Shown here one piece after another: positions 54,420-64,000 of a stretch of 64,000 nt of DNA (position 1 is the first letter of the stretch; every line of letters starts with the position of its first letter). The stretch is from Eupeodes corollae (Eukaryota; Arthropoda; Insecta; Diptera; Syrphidae): positions 101,353,525 to 101,417,524 of the forward strand of contig NC_079147.1 in NCBI RefSeq assembly GCF_945859685.1, given 5' to 3'. A model generated the notes under the pieces. It ran no database searches and was not told the origin of the DNA. It saw nothing but the letters and a program-made list of their open reading frames with translations. Made by a program: the position numbers and the translations under genes.

Positions 54420-56075
54420 ATTATAGGTTAGGTAAGGTTAGGTTATGTTAAAGAGGCTGTTGGTTGGGAAGTCCAACACACTTAGACCAAAGTATGGTCC
54501 GTTGTGATACCACATGGATCAGTTCATTAGTTTAACTTGTCGAACCAATTGGAGCTCCGAATGAAGCGTAGGAGATAAATAATGTCAGAATTGTTTAAAT
54601 CGATGGTATCGTTGAAGTAGTAGTCTCCAAGATGGATTCTAAGTCTTTGTGATAAGGCAGGAGATGTGCACAGAAGAAGAGAGATTGTCTCCTCCTCCTC
54701 CTCGTCCATGCAACTCCTACAGAAATCATTTGCAGGGGCTCCAAGTCGAATAGCAGGCCAATCTATCAAGCAGTGCGCAGTCAGGACACCAATAACGTAG
54801 CTAATGTGCAATCTTCTCAGAGAGATTGATTGTTTTGAGCGCCAGGCGCTAAGATTAGGCCAAATTAGTTTAGTCGCTAAACAGGTGGTGGTATTATTTC
54901 ACCTGAAGTTTGTTTTCTCTATGATATCTTGCTTTAGCATGAGTTTCCATGTAGCTAAGGGGATACCTATACTAGCATTGTGAGCCAGCAGAGGTAAAGT
55001 TGTTCCGCATTTCGCAAGTTCGTCAGCTTTGCAATTTAATGGAATATCTCTATGGCCCGGCACCCAGAAAAGGTGAATGTTGAACTGTGTAGCCATCTCC
55101 GTAAAAGATGATCGACAATTAAGAGCTGTTAGTGAGTTAGTGGAGACAGATTCTAGGGACTTTAACGCAGCTTGGCTATCCCAGAAGATGCGTATATCAT
55201 TAGTTGATATAACGTTTTTTCTAAGCCATAATAGGACTTCTTTTATAGCCAGGATTTCAGCTTGGAACACGCTACAATAATCGGGTAAATGAAAGGAGAG
55301 ACTTAAGTTTAGTCTATCTGAGTATACGCTCGACCAACCTCATCCACCGTTTTTGATCCATCTGTATAAAAGTTTATAGGATCATCGTTCAAAAATGATC
55401 TATACTCCCAAGAAGCCCTGGGAGGTATTGTCACTTTGAAGCTATAGTTATTAAACTGAGAATGGGGTATGGTGTAGTCAATATTACCGTTTACAGTTCT
55501 GAACGAGTTCAAAATAGTGGTGTGGCCAATTCCATTATTGATCCACAAAGAGGAGGCTTGAAGCCGTATGGCTGGATTAGCAGCCGTTTTCTTGCTGAAA
55601 AAGTAAAGCGGTATTAGATGGAACAGAAAATCAAGTGAGGCGGAGGGGGTAGAGCGAAGTGCTCCTTCCATACATAGGCAGGCTGTTCGTTGGACTTTGC
55701 TGAGTTTGTCGCGATTTGTCGCTATATTTAGCGACAAATCGTGCTACTCTATAAGTAAGGATCGGCCTTATGACCGAAATATATAGCCAGTGTGTAATGC
55801 GGGGCTGTAGGCCCCATTTATTACCAATGGCCTTTTACAGGAGAACAGGGTTAGTGTGGCCTTGTTTATTCTCACTTGAATGGTAGGTTTCCAACTTAAT
55901 TTCTAATCCAAAATGAGACCCAAGTATTTTACTTGCTCAGAGAATTTAGGTGGTACACCGTTTATGAGGAAAGGGTCAATGAGTTGGGCTTTGTAATTCT
56001 TTGTGAAGAGGACAAGGTCGGTTTTTTGTGGGTTAACGCCTAGTCCACACCGATTAGCGCATCTGTATCTTCCTC
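54420..56075 (-). mobile_element. LOA-like LINE (family 2), 5'-truncated
   Basis: Minus-strand 3' half. From the RT end (about 56060, CGLGVNPQKTDLVLFTKNYK, then VKYLGLILD) through the thumb (55737-55500), the RNase H domain (FYTDGSKTVDEVG at about 55360, FQAEILAIKEVL at about 55265, IFWDSQAALKSL, WVPGHRDIPLNCKADELA at about 55065) to a C-terminal zinc-finger-like part (CRSCMDEEEEETISLLLC) and a 3' end in an AACCTAACC-type short repeat at about 54425-54450. The RNase H catalytic residues are kept, unlike the copy at 4290-8095, but frames are broken near 55300 and 54850. Confidence 0.85.
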
Positions 56076-56565
56076 TTTTTGATGTCAAAAAAGGCTTTAG
56101 ATAATGTGATCCGCTGTCATGCGATTTCCTTAACATCGAACTTGAAAGAATTGTGCAGAGCTCCCACGTCATCATCTTTCAAAAATTCTATCAAATTACT
56201 GGAATATGCTGATGAGATATTTGGAAAAAGTCAGCGTGATGTAAATGGGGCTTTTTTGAGTAATGAACTTAGTGGTTAATGAGGTTAAAATGACATATAT
56301 GTAGTAGCTGAGTGGAGAAGTATATGGTTCGACGAGCTGCACGGGCTGTACAGTGACGTAGACTTTAAAGTTAGAAGGATATAAATCCAACGGCATGGAA
56401 CCCAATGCTCCGGCCCGGAAAGTCTTCGAATCCACACCGAAAGGACAGTGCAGTAGAGAAAGACCGCGGATCAGAGCGAGCGCACAAGTGGAAAGTGACC
56501 TCACCCAATCGCAACTGGACACATCTAGCTAAGGACCGAGCACAGGATTGGAGCACCACCTTGAG
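56076..56565 (+). mobile_element. RTE-1 LINE, degenerate internally deleted copy
   Basis: Plus-strand FDVKKGFR, then a YADEIFGKSQRDVNGAF segment, a jump to the ELHGLYSDVDF region, RKVFESTPKGQCSR-type tail, and a shortened 3' end at about 56565. Several stops. Confidence 0.75.
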
Positions 56566-58470
56566 TTTTCTAAAGTCACAGTTTTATAGGAAGAAACCAC
56601 AATTTATACATACTCTTAACACAACATATTTTAGAAGAAAAGAACGCACAACAAAAAGTTTATCAACGTTATATTTCATACAAATAATAATTTTAATATT
56701 CTTATTAAATGTCAAAAATGCTCTTTCTTTTATTTGAATCAATATTAAAAATAGTACAAATAAGGTTAACAATATGGTTGTGTTAAATTTTACTATTCAG
56801 AGAAAACAAGGTAAATATTTCGTCTTCTGGAAAAATGCAGAATGTGCCAATATTTTTAACACTGCTTGAATTCATCTTAAATTGCAATGGTATTTTTTTA
56901 AATATTTTGTTTCCGAAATTCCATTATTTTTGAAATGAATAAAACTGCAAAATTCATTATAAGCATATTTACTCCATCGTAGCACAATATAATCCATGAA
57001 CGAATTCTACATTTTTATACTCAAAAATGGTTTTTCTTTAAATTTAAAAAAAGAATCAATATTCCAAAAGTGTCCATCATTGACCATTAATTTTTCTTTC
57101 TGAGTATTTAATCCTTCATCATATTTATTGACCCTTAAATTTCGAGGAAATCCTTAAATCTTCTCTGAGAATAAATTTATTACTAAAACTGAAAGACTGC
57201 AAATTAATTTTCAAGCCATAATTTCTTCCAAGAAAAAATCAAACTTCTTTCGAAATCATAAACCATGATGGAAAATTTATACAAAAAATACGCTTTGCGA
57301 GAAAACCAAACCATCTGTGTATGAAAAACAAAAATTATAACGAATCAACGGAATTTAAATAAATATATTTTAAACGTCAGTTAATTTATTTTTCTTTTTT
57401 AAATCTGGACAAATTAAAGCGAATTGTATGTCTTCGTCAAGACCATAGTAGGTAACCATTGGGTTAAATATGAAACCAAAAACAAATACAACATTTTTAA
57501 TAAAATCAAAAATATCATTCAGTGGTAATGTTTCCTAGATATATATACATTTATGGTATAGTAGAATCTACAATGTCCTTTACATGAAACCTCACAATTA
57601 TTAAAAATGCAAACGCCCTCAAAGTATGAATCGCAGTGAATATTAAAATTAAAATCAAATTAACTTCCTCACATAAAATGGAATACGTAAAATCGACAAT
57701 GTGTACAATATTGGCAACATACACTATACGTTTTTTAACAAATCACTGGGGACCGTTTTCCGACAGCAATTAAGGTAGCAAGGTAAGGTATATCCTTTTT
57801 GTTATAGAGATACATTCATTCATCAAGGATGCGATTGACTAACAAAAATCTGCAATCGAGTTTATTACGAAACTTAATCGAAAAATTGTACGTTCTCAAT
57901 ATTTTTTTTCTTTTTTCAGTCTTTTTATTGGTTGAGGCACATGCACCATCACCAAGGCGAGTCGAGGTGACTGGCATATGGCATCATGTGACCTGACCTG
58001 AGCTCAGAGAGCTTTACAACATGTAACTTAGTTGCAACAGCAGCAGAAGCATCACCACCACCACCGATAAAAATTGCATATTTCACTCTTTTTTCGACTT
58101 TTAAATTTTGTACACACAGGAGACGAAAATCACCTTCTCGTGTCCATTCCATTAATTGTACGCCATTCAATTTGAATATTGAAACGAAAAAACCAAATTG
58201 GACAACAACGTCCCCAACACAACTACTATACAAATATTGCCCTTATTGGTGTACGAAATAAAAAAAAAAACTTCCCATGTCCTTACAAGAAGCAATTGCG
58301 TTATGTTTGTTGTCCTGGTCCATAACGTGGTCAATCGAAATACATATATTTTTCCGTTGCCATACAACACTAGTGAAAAATAGTTTTCAAATATTCTTCT
58401 TTGTTATTGTGATAAGTGTTATTGGGGTGAAGAATTTTCAATACGGTTTTTTGGTTGCTATAGTACTTAC
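56566..58470. other. Unassigned intron DNA
   Basis: Mostly AT-rich. A GC-richer part (57940-58160) contains CAGCAGCAGAAG- and CACCACCACC-like simple sequence. The minus ORF 57949-58233 lies there; without a domain or a clear minus-strand acceptor I leave it uncalled. Confidence 0.4.
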
Positions 58471-58651
58471 CATCACTCGACGGTACAGAAGACGGACCTC
58501 CTCCAAGGGTGGGTAGCTGTCGATTTTCCATGTGAGATTGTAACTGTCCGAAGATCTTCCCCATTTGGGAGAATAGAATTCAGCTGGTCCTGGACGACCG
58601 GATAGTTCCATGTATTTTCGAGATCGTCCAAGTGAGTTATCAGCAACACAA
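58471..58651 (-). CDS. IgSF/Fn3 adhesion protein, upstream exon in the window
   Basis: A 181-nt internal exon. The acceptor (TTATGTTTTCAG before 58651) and donor (ATG|GTAAGT after 58471) are good. The first base completes a codon split with an exon outside the window; the exon ends in phase 0. The frame reads CVADNSLGRSRKYMELSGRP, the F-strand Cys and G strand of the last Ig domain, then GPAEFYSPKWGRSSDSYNLT and WKIDSYPPLEEVRLLYRRVM, the first strands of a fibronectin III domain with one N-glycosylation site (NLT). This domain order (Ig domains, one Fn3, C-terminal anchor) is that of klingon-, wrapper- and lachesin-like insect adhesion proteins of the neural cell surface. The product would act outside the cell in homophilic or heterophilic adhesion. 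Which paralogue it is cannot be decided here, so no symbol is given. The longest ORF at this place is in a different, wrong frame. Confidence 0.9.
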
Positions 58652-59116
58652 CTGAAAACATAAGAATTATAATATTTTTGAAAAACATTTTTGTATTTAA
58701 ACTTTTACTTATTCGAATATTTAAGGGAAATCATATAAGTATTGTAAGTAAGTAAGTATTTATGTTGGAAGGTGTACGTACTGTTTATAGAGTCTTCCTT
58801 AAAATTAATTCTTTATTAACTTCCCACAAGAAGTTATTGTAATGGATCCTATTTGTCAAACTAAAATTTTTGACATTTCTCGACGTTTCAAAGCCAATAG
58901 AGTCGGAATAAAAGACTTTTAGAAAGATGTCTGTGCGTGCGTGTGTCCATAGCTCAAGAACCAGTAGAGATATCGACTTGAAATAATGTTTGTTATACAC
59001 ATACGAGTAATAATGCAGGAAGATGTAGAAAGGGCTCTAAAGAAAATTGCGTGTGTGGTACCATAGCAGTTTTGAAAAAAAGGTGAACATAAATATCTTA
59101 CAAACTGAAAACGCTA

Positions 59117-59243
59117 GAGTCTTATCCAAAATGAGACCCAAGTATTTTGCTTGCTCAGAGAATTTAAGTGGTACACCGTTTATGAGGGGAGGGTCAATGA
59201 GTGGGACTTTGTATTTCTTTGTGAAGAGGACAATATCGGTCAT
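59117..59243 (-). mobile_element. LOA-like (family 2) patch inside Repeat A
   Basis: About 127 bp, closely similar to 55910-56035: minus-strand coding for a VLFTKKYKVPLIDPPLINGV-like segment and KYLGLILD. It interrupts Repeat A between the AGAGACT and TGAATTAAATTT blocks, which are adjacent in other copies. It has neither LINE end. Confidence 0.75.
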
Positions 59244-60018
59244 GAATTAAATTTTATATAGGATACTGTAACGTGATACCAAAGAAGTATATTTTTTGAA
59301 AGAAATCCAATTACCTTTTTTAAAAATAAAAAAAAAACTAAAAGAAAAATTGTCACCTCGAAAATTTTACGACTAAAATATGATTTCATCTATAAAACAA
59401 TTTCGTGCAACGAAAAATAAAGATTTTAACATCTGGTAAAATTTTTGGGAAGAATCTAATTGACATTTTTTTTTATAAAAAAATAATAACCTAAAAATAA
59501 AAAACATTACTCCAAATTAGTAAAAATTGAATTCCGAATCAAATATCTTTTCAAAAATTTGAGATTATGGCTTCCTAACCTAACCTAAAAAAAAGACTTC
59601 TCAAAGTTCGTAAAAATTGATTTTCGACTTAAATGTCTTTAAACAAATAAAAATATTGGTTTGAAACTTATTTTATCTTATAAAAAATATTGTTTTCCAC
59701 ATTCAGTGAATTTTTGATAAAAATCCAACAGTCCGTGTTTCATACAAACATAAAATCTACAAAAACTAGTAAAAACGTCTGCTAAAAATGATGTTTGGTG
59801 CTCGATATCACGTGAGCACTAGAAGGTATTCAATTCTAGTTAATTTCAATAATAGAATTTGTATTTGTTTATATAAGATATAATGCTTCTGAAATTGGTT
59901 AAAATTGGATAACGACTAAAAAATCTCGTATGATATTTTTCTAGAATAATTCAATTGACAACTTTTTTAACAAAACACGAAAACCTACAAACCTTTTAAG
60001 CAAGGCAAATCGGCAGAC

Positions 60019-61029
60019 TAACAGTCCTGTGTCAACTAGGGCCTCACCCAACAAACTTCTCCATCAAGCTCGGTCCAATGTAGCTAAATGTATCCCGTTT
60101 CGCGCTCCAAGTTGGGTGTGGATTCGAAGACTTTCTGGGCCGGAGAATTGGTTTCCATGAGCTCTACGTGACCCAGCCATCTAAGTCGTTGGAAGTTTAC
60201 CCTTCTGGCTAAGTCTACGTCGCTGTACAGCCCGTACAGCTTGTCATTCCATCTTCTCCTCCACTCCCCTTCGATGAATACGGGACCGTAGATCACACGA
60301 AGAACTTTTCTCTCGAAGCGACCCAAGGTGCTTTCATCCATGCTTCTGCACCGTTTAGCAGGACGGGGATGATAAGAGTCTTATATGGCAACACTTTGGT
60401 ACCTCGAGAGAGGACTTTACCGATTTCTTAGTCCAAAGAAACAGTTAGCAAGAGTTATTCTGCGTTTGATCTCAGCGCTGGTGTTGTTTTCTGCGTTAAC
60501 AGCGGATTCATTTGCTTTGGTTGTCAACAGTTAATCCGTCCATATCCGAGGTTCGTTGGTGCTTCGCACCTTTGAAAGCTTTTACGTGGCCAGGAAGTCA
60601 ACCCGACGGCACAACCCCCAACCTGGAGGGCCAGATCCTAAGTATAACTCCAAGGTTGGGGAGCCGGATAAAACCGTACCTTATAGGCCTGGGCTTTGAA
60701 TAAGTCGAAGAAGCCCTATAAGGTCTTCACTAAGTAGTTCAACCTTACTGGAACTGTAGACGCCACCGTTGATTCCATCTCAGGAAATCCTCCGCTGCCG
60801 TCTGGGTAAGGAAAGCTGCCTTAGTGGAAACACCTCTCCCCACCTCTCTCGTTTGCTGCCCCCAACAACTTTCCACTGGGGTTGGAGCCCGATCTCCAGT
60901 TGAGGTACTAGGCACCCGATGTTCACCGCGGGGAAGTGAGAGTAGGAGTTGATAGACAAAGGTTGGTTTTGAGAAAAACCTGTGGACGCTTGTGTATTCT
61001 TGAATGCAAATGTCTACTATTTGAACAGC
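60019..61029 (-). mobile_element. RTE-1 short internally deleted element with 13-bp target duplication
   Basis: Flanked by CAAATCGGCAGAC at 60006-60018 and 61030-61042. It keeps the full 5' region of RTE-1 (61029 to about 60510, ends at the same base region as the full-length copy) joined directly to the last 0.5 kb of the RT and 3' region. The join near 60507 removes about 2.3 kb (roughly 18450-20800 of the full-length copy). At the 3' end the last dozen bases and the (TAAG)n tail are missing. Confidence 0.85.
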
Positions 61030-61062
61030 CAAATCGGCAGACAGGAAGCGAAATTATCAGGG

Positions 61063-61908
61063 ATACGGAAATGCAAAATTCCTACATCTAATTTTTTAAA
61101 CTCCGTCAATGCATGTTTGTTTTCATCATTTGAGTTTGCTTTTCGGAGCTAAGCAAAAGTTCAGAAGATTACAACTTTTCAAAACTTTTCTTCCAATTTT
61201 CTCTATGCGTCAAAAAGAAAGCATGAACCCGAGTTAAAGTCAGTTGTCGATTGTCTAAAAATAATTTTCCACGCACACAAAATGTAGTTGAAGCTTGGCA
61301 TTGCCGCCTCAAGTGCATTGTGGGGATAAAAAACTCAGGGTTATATGCACTGATAAGAGAGATGCACTGATAAGAGATTTATCAAAGGAAATTATCGTAG
61401 GGGGCCAAGTTTCCCAATCCATTTTCCCAAAATCAATGGCTCCATGTTTTTTTTAAATATGTGCAAATAAATAATAATTATAGCAATTTTATTGGTTTTG
61501 ACATTTATGCTGTTTTTTGTTCAGTGTTGCCACACTTGATTTTTTCTTGTTGGGGATTTCTTTGATTTTAGTGGTCAAATGCAAAAAGTACTGAACTCGC
61601 ACCCACATCAAATCCTATAGTTATTCCAAGCAGGGGGGTTGCAGGGGGGTAGCATGCCAGCTGTTAGTTATTATTGGAAAAACTTGACGTTGGGATAATT
61701 AATGATTGGAAACCATTGCCTTGGGAATGACAATACGCCAAACATGTTTTCTTAGATATACTCAAAATATGGTGAATCTGTGCTTAAGGATTTAGATTTT
61801 GGGAATTCTGGATTAGCTGATTTTGGTTTTGACGATTTTTATTTCGAAGATCTTAGATTTATAGATCATGTTTTGAGGATTTTTTATTAGAAACTAGGGT
61901 ACCTAACC
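61063..61908. other. Unassigned DNA
   Basis: No exon of the adhesion gene recognised here, although further upstream exons are expected in this direction. Confidence 0.4.
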
Positions 61909-63290
61909 CAAGTTATCAGTGTCGGTCGCATCTCAGCATTTTTTTTTTTTTGCTTTTGTAGGTTTCCATGTTTTTTTCAAAAAGTTGTGAGTAAAATTTT
62001 GTATGAGTAAGTAAATAAGAAATAGTTTGATTTCAAAATCAGTTTTTGTTCACGAGATTATTTGTCGAAAACCAATTTTCAACAATTTTGGAAGCATTTC
62101 TTGAAAGTTTTAATTTTTACCAAAGTTGCGAATTTTTGTAGGTTTTGTGTTATATGAAAAAACTAACTGTCAGATTTTTTATTAAAATGTTACTGAAGGC
62201 TGAAAACTATACATTGTCTATGAGACGAAATAAATTTCAATTAAATATTTTAAAATTTAGAAAAGATATCTTAGAAGTAGTACCCGTGGCATGATGGTTA
62301 GTGCGTTGGACTGTCATGCAAGGGGTCTTGGGTTCAATCCCTGCCTGTGCCACCTTAATTTAAAAAAATTAATATGTGCGGGTACTGCCTCTTGCGAGGA
62401 ATTGACAAATCCTTCAAGAGTAAATCTTGTCATGAAAAAGTGCTTTCTCAAATTAGCCGTTCAGATTCGGCATATAAACTGTAGGTCCCCTCCATTCCTG
62501 ACAACATTACTCGCACACAGGAATGGTTGAGAGTTGTAAGTCACTAGGCCCTGGTTCACAACGGACTGTTGCGCCACCCAATAGTAATAGTATAGTATCT
62601 TAGAAGAAAATCAATCTTTACCAAATTTAAGTAATGTTTTTACCTACACGTTTTTATTTTGTATGAAAAACTATCAATATATATTTTCCAAAATGTTAGT
62701 GAATACTAAAAACTATATTTTTTATAAAATTCCATTAGTTTGAAGCCAATATCTTTTATATTTAAAAAGATTTTAAGGTCGAAAATTGGTACAAACTTTT
62801 AATGATATTTTTGTTTTTAGGTTTTTATTTTTAATAAGAAAACTGTCAATTTGATTTTTCTATAAATTTTAGCAGATATCTTCAACGTTATTCTTCGTTG
62901 CATAAAAGTATTATGATTTTTTATAATGACCGTTATTTTAAAAATTATAATAGTTTGGTATCACGTTACATTATATAATATAAAATTTAATTCAAGCCAC
63001 TAGCGTTATTGGTTTGTGAAAAACAATTTTTATTTTTTTTTAATTACTATAGTAAAAAATCAACCACTCAATTTGTTGAGTCCTTTCTGCATCTTTCTGT
63101 GTTATTATTATTTGTGTCACAAAATTTATTTGAAGTCGATATCTTTACTGGGTCTTGTGGTTTGTAGGACGAAAAGAACTTACGTACACACATACGCTCA
63201 GACATCTCTCTAAAATCTTGTATTTAAGTTCTAGCGACCTTTACATGTCGCAAAATGACAACATTTTAAACTGGACGAATCAGACCGAGA
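61909..63290 (-). repeat. Repeat A, inverted copy carrying a SINE, with a stray 3' end
   Basis: At 61909-61940 there is a plus-oriented Repeat A 3' end (GTTATCAGTGTCGGTCGCAT), followed immediately by an inverted copy: reversed tandem units from 61950, interrupted by the SINE at 62278-62595, continuing to reversed 5' blocks at 63085-63290 (AAATTTATTTGAAGTCGATA at 63122, ACATCTCTCTAAAATCTTG at 63202). Confidence 0.75.
62278..62595 (+). mobile_element. tRNA-derived SINE with 11-bp target duplication
   Basis: A 318-bp insert in Repeat A flanked by TATCTTAGAAG (62267-62277 and 62596-62606). The head folds like a tRNA: acceptor halves GTGGCA (62286) and TGCCAC (62346), an A box in TGGCATGATGGTTAGTGCG and a B box in GGTTCAATCCC. 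The anticodon-loop position CTGTCAT is close to that of tRNA-Asp(GTC), so that tRNA is a possible source. The body has no ORF of interest. The 3' part (62546-62578) matches the RTE-1 3' end at 29 of 33 positions, and the tail is a short tandem (ATAGTAATAGTATAG). Confidence 0.9.
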
Positions 63291-63751
63291 AATTTACGGC
63301 ATACGACCGAAAAAATAATGTTCGTAATAAAAGTACCCATATTTTCAACTTAATTTATAAATTTATTTACTTTTATTTATTAGCACTTTGACTGCAGCAT
63401 GGTTTGACCTGAGCGCTTCCTCTATGCTGACATTTTTGTATCAAAAAGGTTCCTTTTACTCTACTTTACTTACTCGTATATCAGTGCTAAATTTTACTAA
63501 TATTTTGTTTTTTAACTATAAAAAGATTGTCGCGTAGTCGACGTCAGCATCATAGTATTGCGTTTTTCCCGAATACGGGGTGTGTGGAGGCATTGGAAGT
63601 GGTCAGTAATAAACATGTTGTCGACGATGCGTCGACATATGCCGCATAGAACAAATACGATTTGTCGACGACGCGTCGAAATCCACAGAATTGTGGTTTT
63701 CAGGAAGAAATGGAATGCATATAATTTAATGTTAATAAATAAATAAAATTC
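63291..63751. other. Unassigned DNA with GTCGAC palindromes
   Basis: TGTCGACG-ATG-CGTCGACA at 63619-63637 and a related TCGACG-ACG-CGTCGA at 63665-63679, in otherwise plain sequence. No gene recognised. Confidence 0.4.
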
Positions 63752-63965
63752 TGTGGCCTAGGGACTTACAACTGTAGGGTATGGAGAGGACCTCCAGTTT
63801 TGTTCCAAATCCGAACGGCTTTTTTCATAACAAGAATTACTCTTGTAGAATTTGTCAATTATTCGCAATTATTGAAAAACTTTAGATGGCACTGGCAGGT
63901 ATTGAATCCAAAACCTCTATCATGGCAGTCCTACGCACCTACCATCACGTCACGGGCACTACATC
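63752..63965 (-). mobile_element. tRNA-derived SINE, second copy, inverted and shortened
   Basis: Minus strand: GTAGTGCCCGTGACGTGATG (63965), a degraded B box (GGATTCAATACC), a body sharing AATTGACAAATTC and GCCGTTCGGATT with the first copy, ending at GTAAGTCCCTAGGCC (about 63755) without the RTE-1-like end. Possible 7-bp target repeat TAACATT on the minus strand at either side. Confidence 0.7.
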
Positions 63966-64000
63966 AAATGTTATGTTATGGCCAAGAATGCTGCAAAAGG

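Larger units (their letters stand above)
58812..61062 (+). repeat. Repeat A copy, interrupted twice
   Basis: 5' end at 58819 (AACTTCCCACAAGAAGTT), conserved blocks, a foreign LOA-like patch at 59117-59243, tandem units to about 60005, then an internally deleted RTE-1 (60019-61029), then the Repeat A 3' end (CAAATCGGCAGACAGGAAGC and following) to about 61062. Confidence 0.8.

Noticed and set aside
54420..54450. Telomeric (TTAGG)n sequence
   Set aside because: Only a few irregular TTAGGT/AGGTTAGG units occur, exactly at the 3' end of an LOA-like LINE. They are better read as its tail; similar short runs at 44090-44115 and 59575 are isolated.
57949..58233. Additional exon or small gene in the intron downstream of 58471
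   Set aside because: No recognisable domain, no convincing splice acceptor on the minus strand, and the sequence contains CAG/CAC simple runs.
62286..62351. tRNA gene
   Set aside because: The tRNA-like head is followed by a SINE body and a LINE-like 3' end within target-site duplications, and a second diverged copy exists. It is a SINE head, not a working tRNA gene.

Overview
This 64 kb window is AT-rich nuclear DNA from an insect, most likely a fly (Diptera). The evidence is interrupted genes with GT-AG introns, a lachesin/klingon-like immunoglobulin-superfamily gene, intact piggyBac elements flanked by TTAA, and RTE, Jockey/CR1, LOA-type and Tc1/mariner remnants. One run of 200 N (11681-11880) marks an assembly gap. 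Most long ORFs are transposon fragments or antisense shadows of them.

Host genes. (1) The last three coding exons of a minus-strand cell-adhesion gene lie at 58471-58651, 43322-43495 and 29990-30184. Joined, they read through the end of an Ig domain, a complete fibronectin type III domain and a hydrophobic C-terminus, with matching splice phases. The two introns between them (about 15.0 kb and 13.1 kb) hold most of the transposons in the right half of the window. (2) A single-exon minus-strand gene at 15011-15478 encodes a 155-residue secreted protein with eight cysteines in its mature part.

Transposon layout. 1-14190: fragments of an RTE-type LINE (RTE-1), a second RTE-like LINE (RTE-2), an almost whole but broken LOA-like LINE with RNase H (4290-8095), and Jockey/CR1-type pieces. 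16137-17533: a Jockey/CR1-like copy (J1) with an antiparallel copy of its own family inside it. 17854-21319: a full-length RTE-1 with 11-bp target duplications. 22544-27128: an unclassified repeat (Repeat A), then a long J1 copy interrupted by a 624-bp foldback element. 30250-32798 and 44226-46774: two piggyBac elements that agree in length, in every ORF position and in all predicted proteins, one in each intron of the adhesion gene. 36401-37973: a broken hAT-like transposase gene inside Repeat A. 47979-53510: a four-deep nest (mariner > J1 > RTE-2 > Repeat A). 54420-56565: a second LOA-like LINE and an RTE-1 scrap. 58812-63290: Repeat A copies carrying an LOA patch, an internally deleted RTE-1 and a tRNA-derived SINE.

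Main points of interest: the piggyBac pair looks recently mobile and brackets a symmetric exon; the SINE ends in a sequence matching the 3' end of RTE-1, which suggests RTE-1 supplied its mobilisation machinery; the foldback element has 9-bp target duplications and a loop-free 88-bp palindrome; and Repeat A is an abundant family with a hairpin end and 175-bp internal tandem units whose mode of movement I cannot assign.
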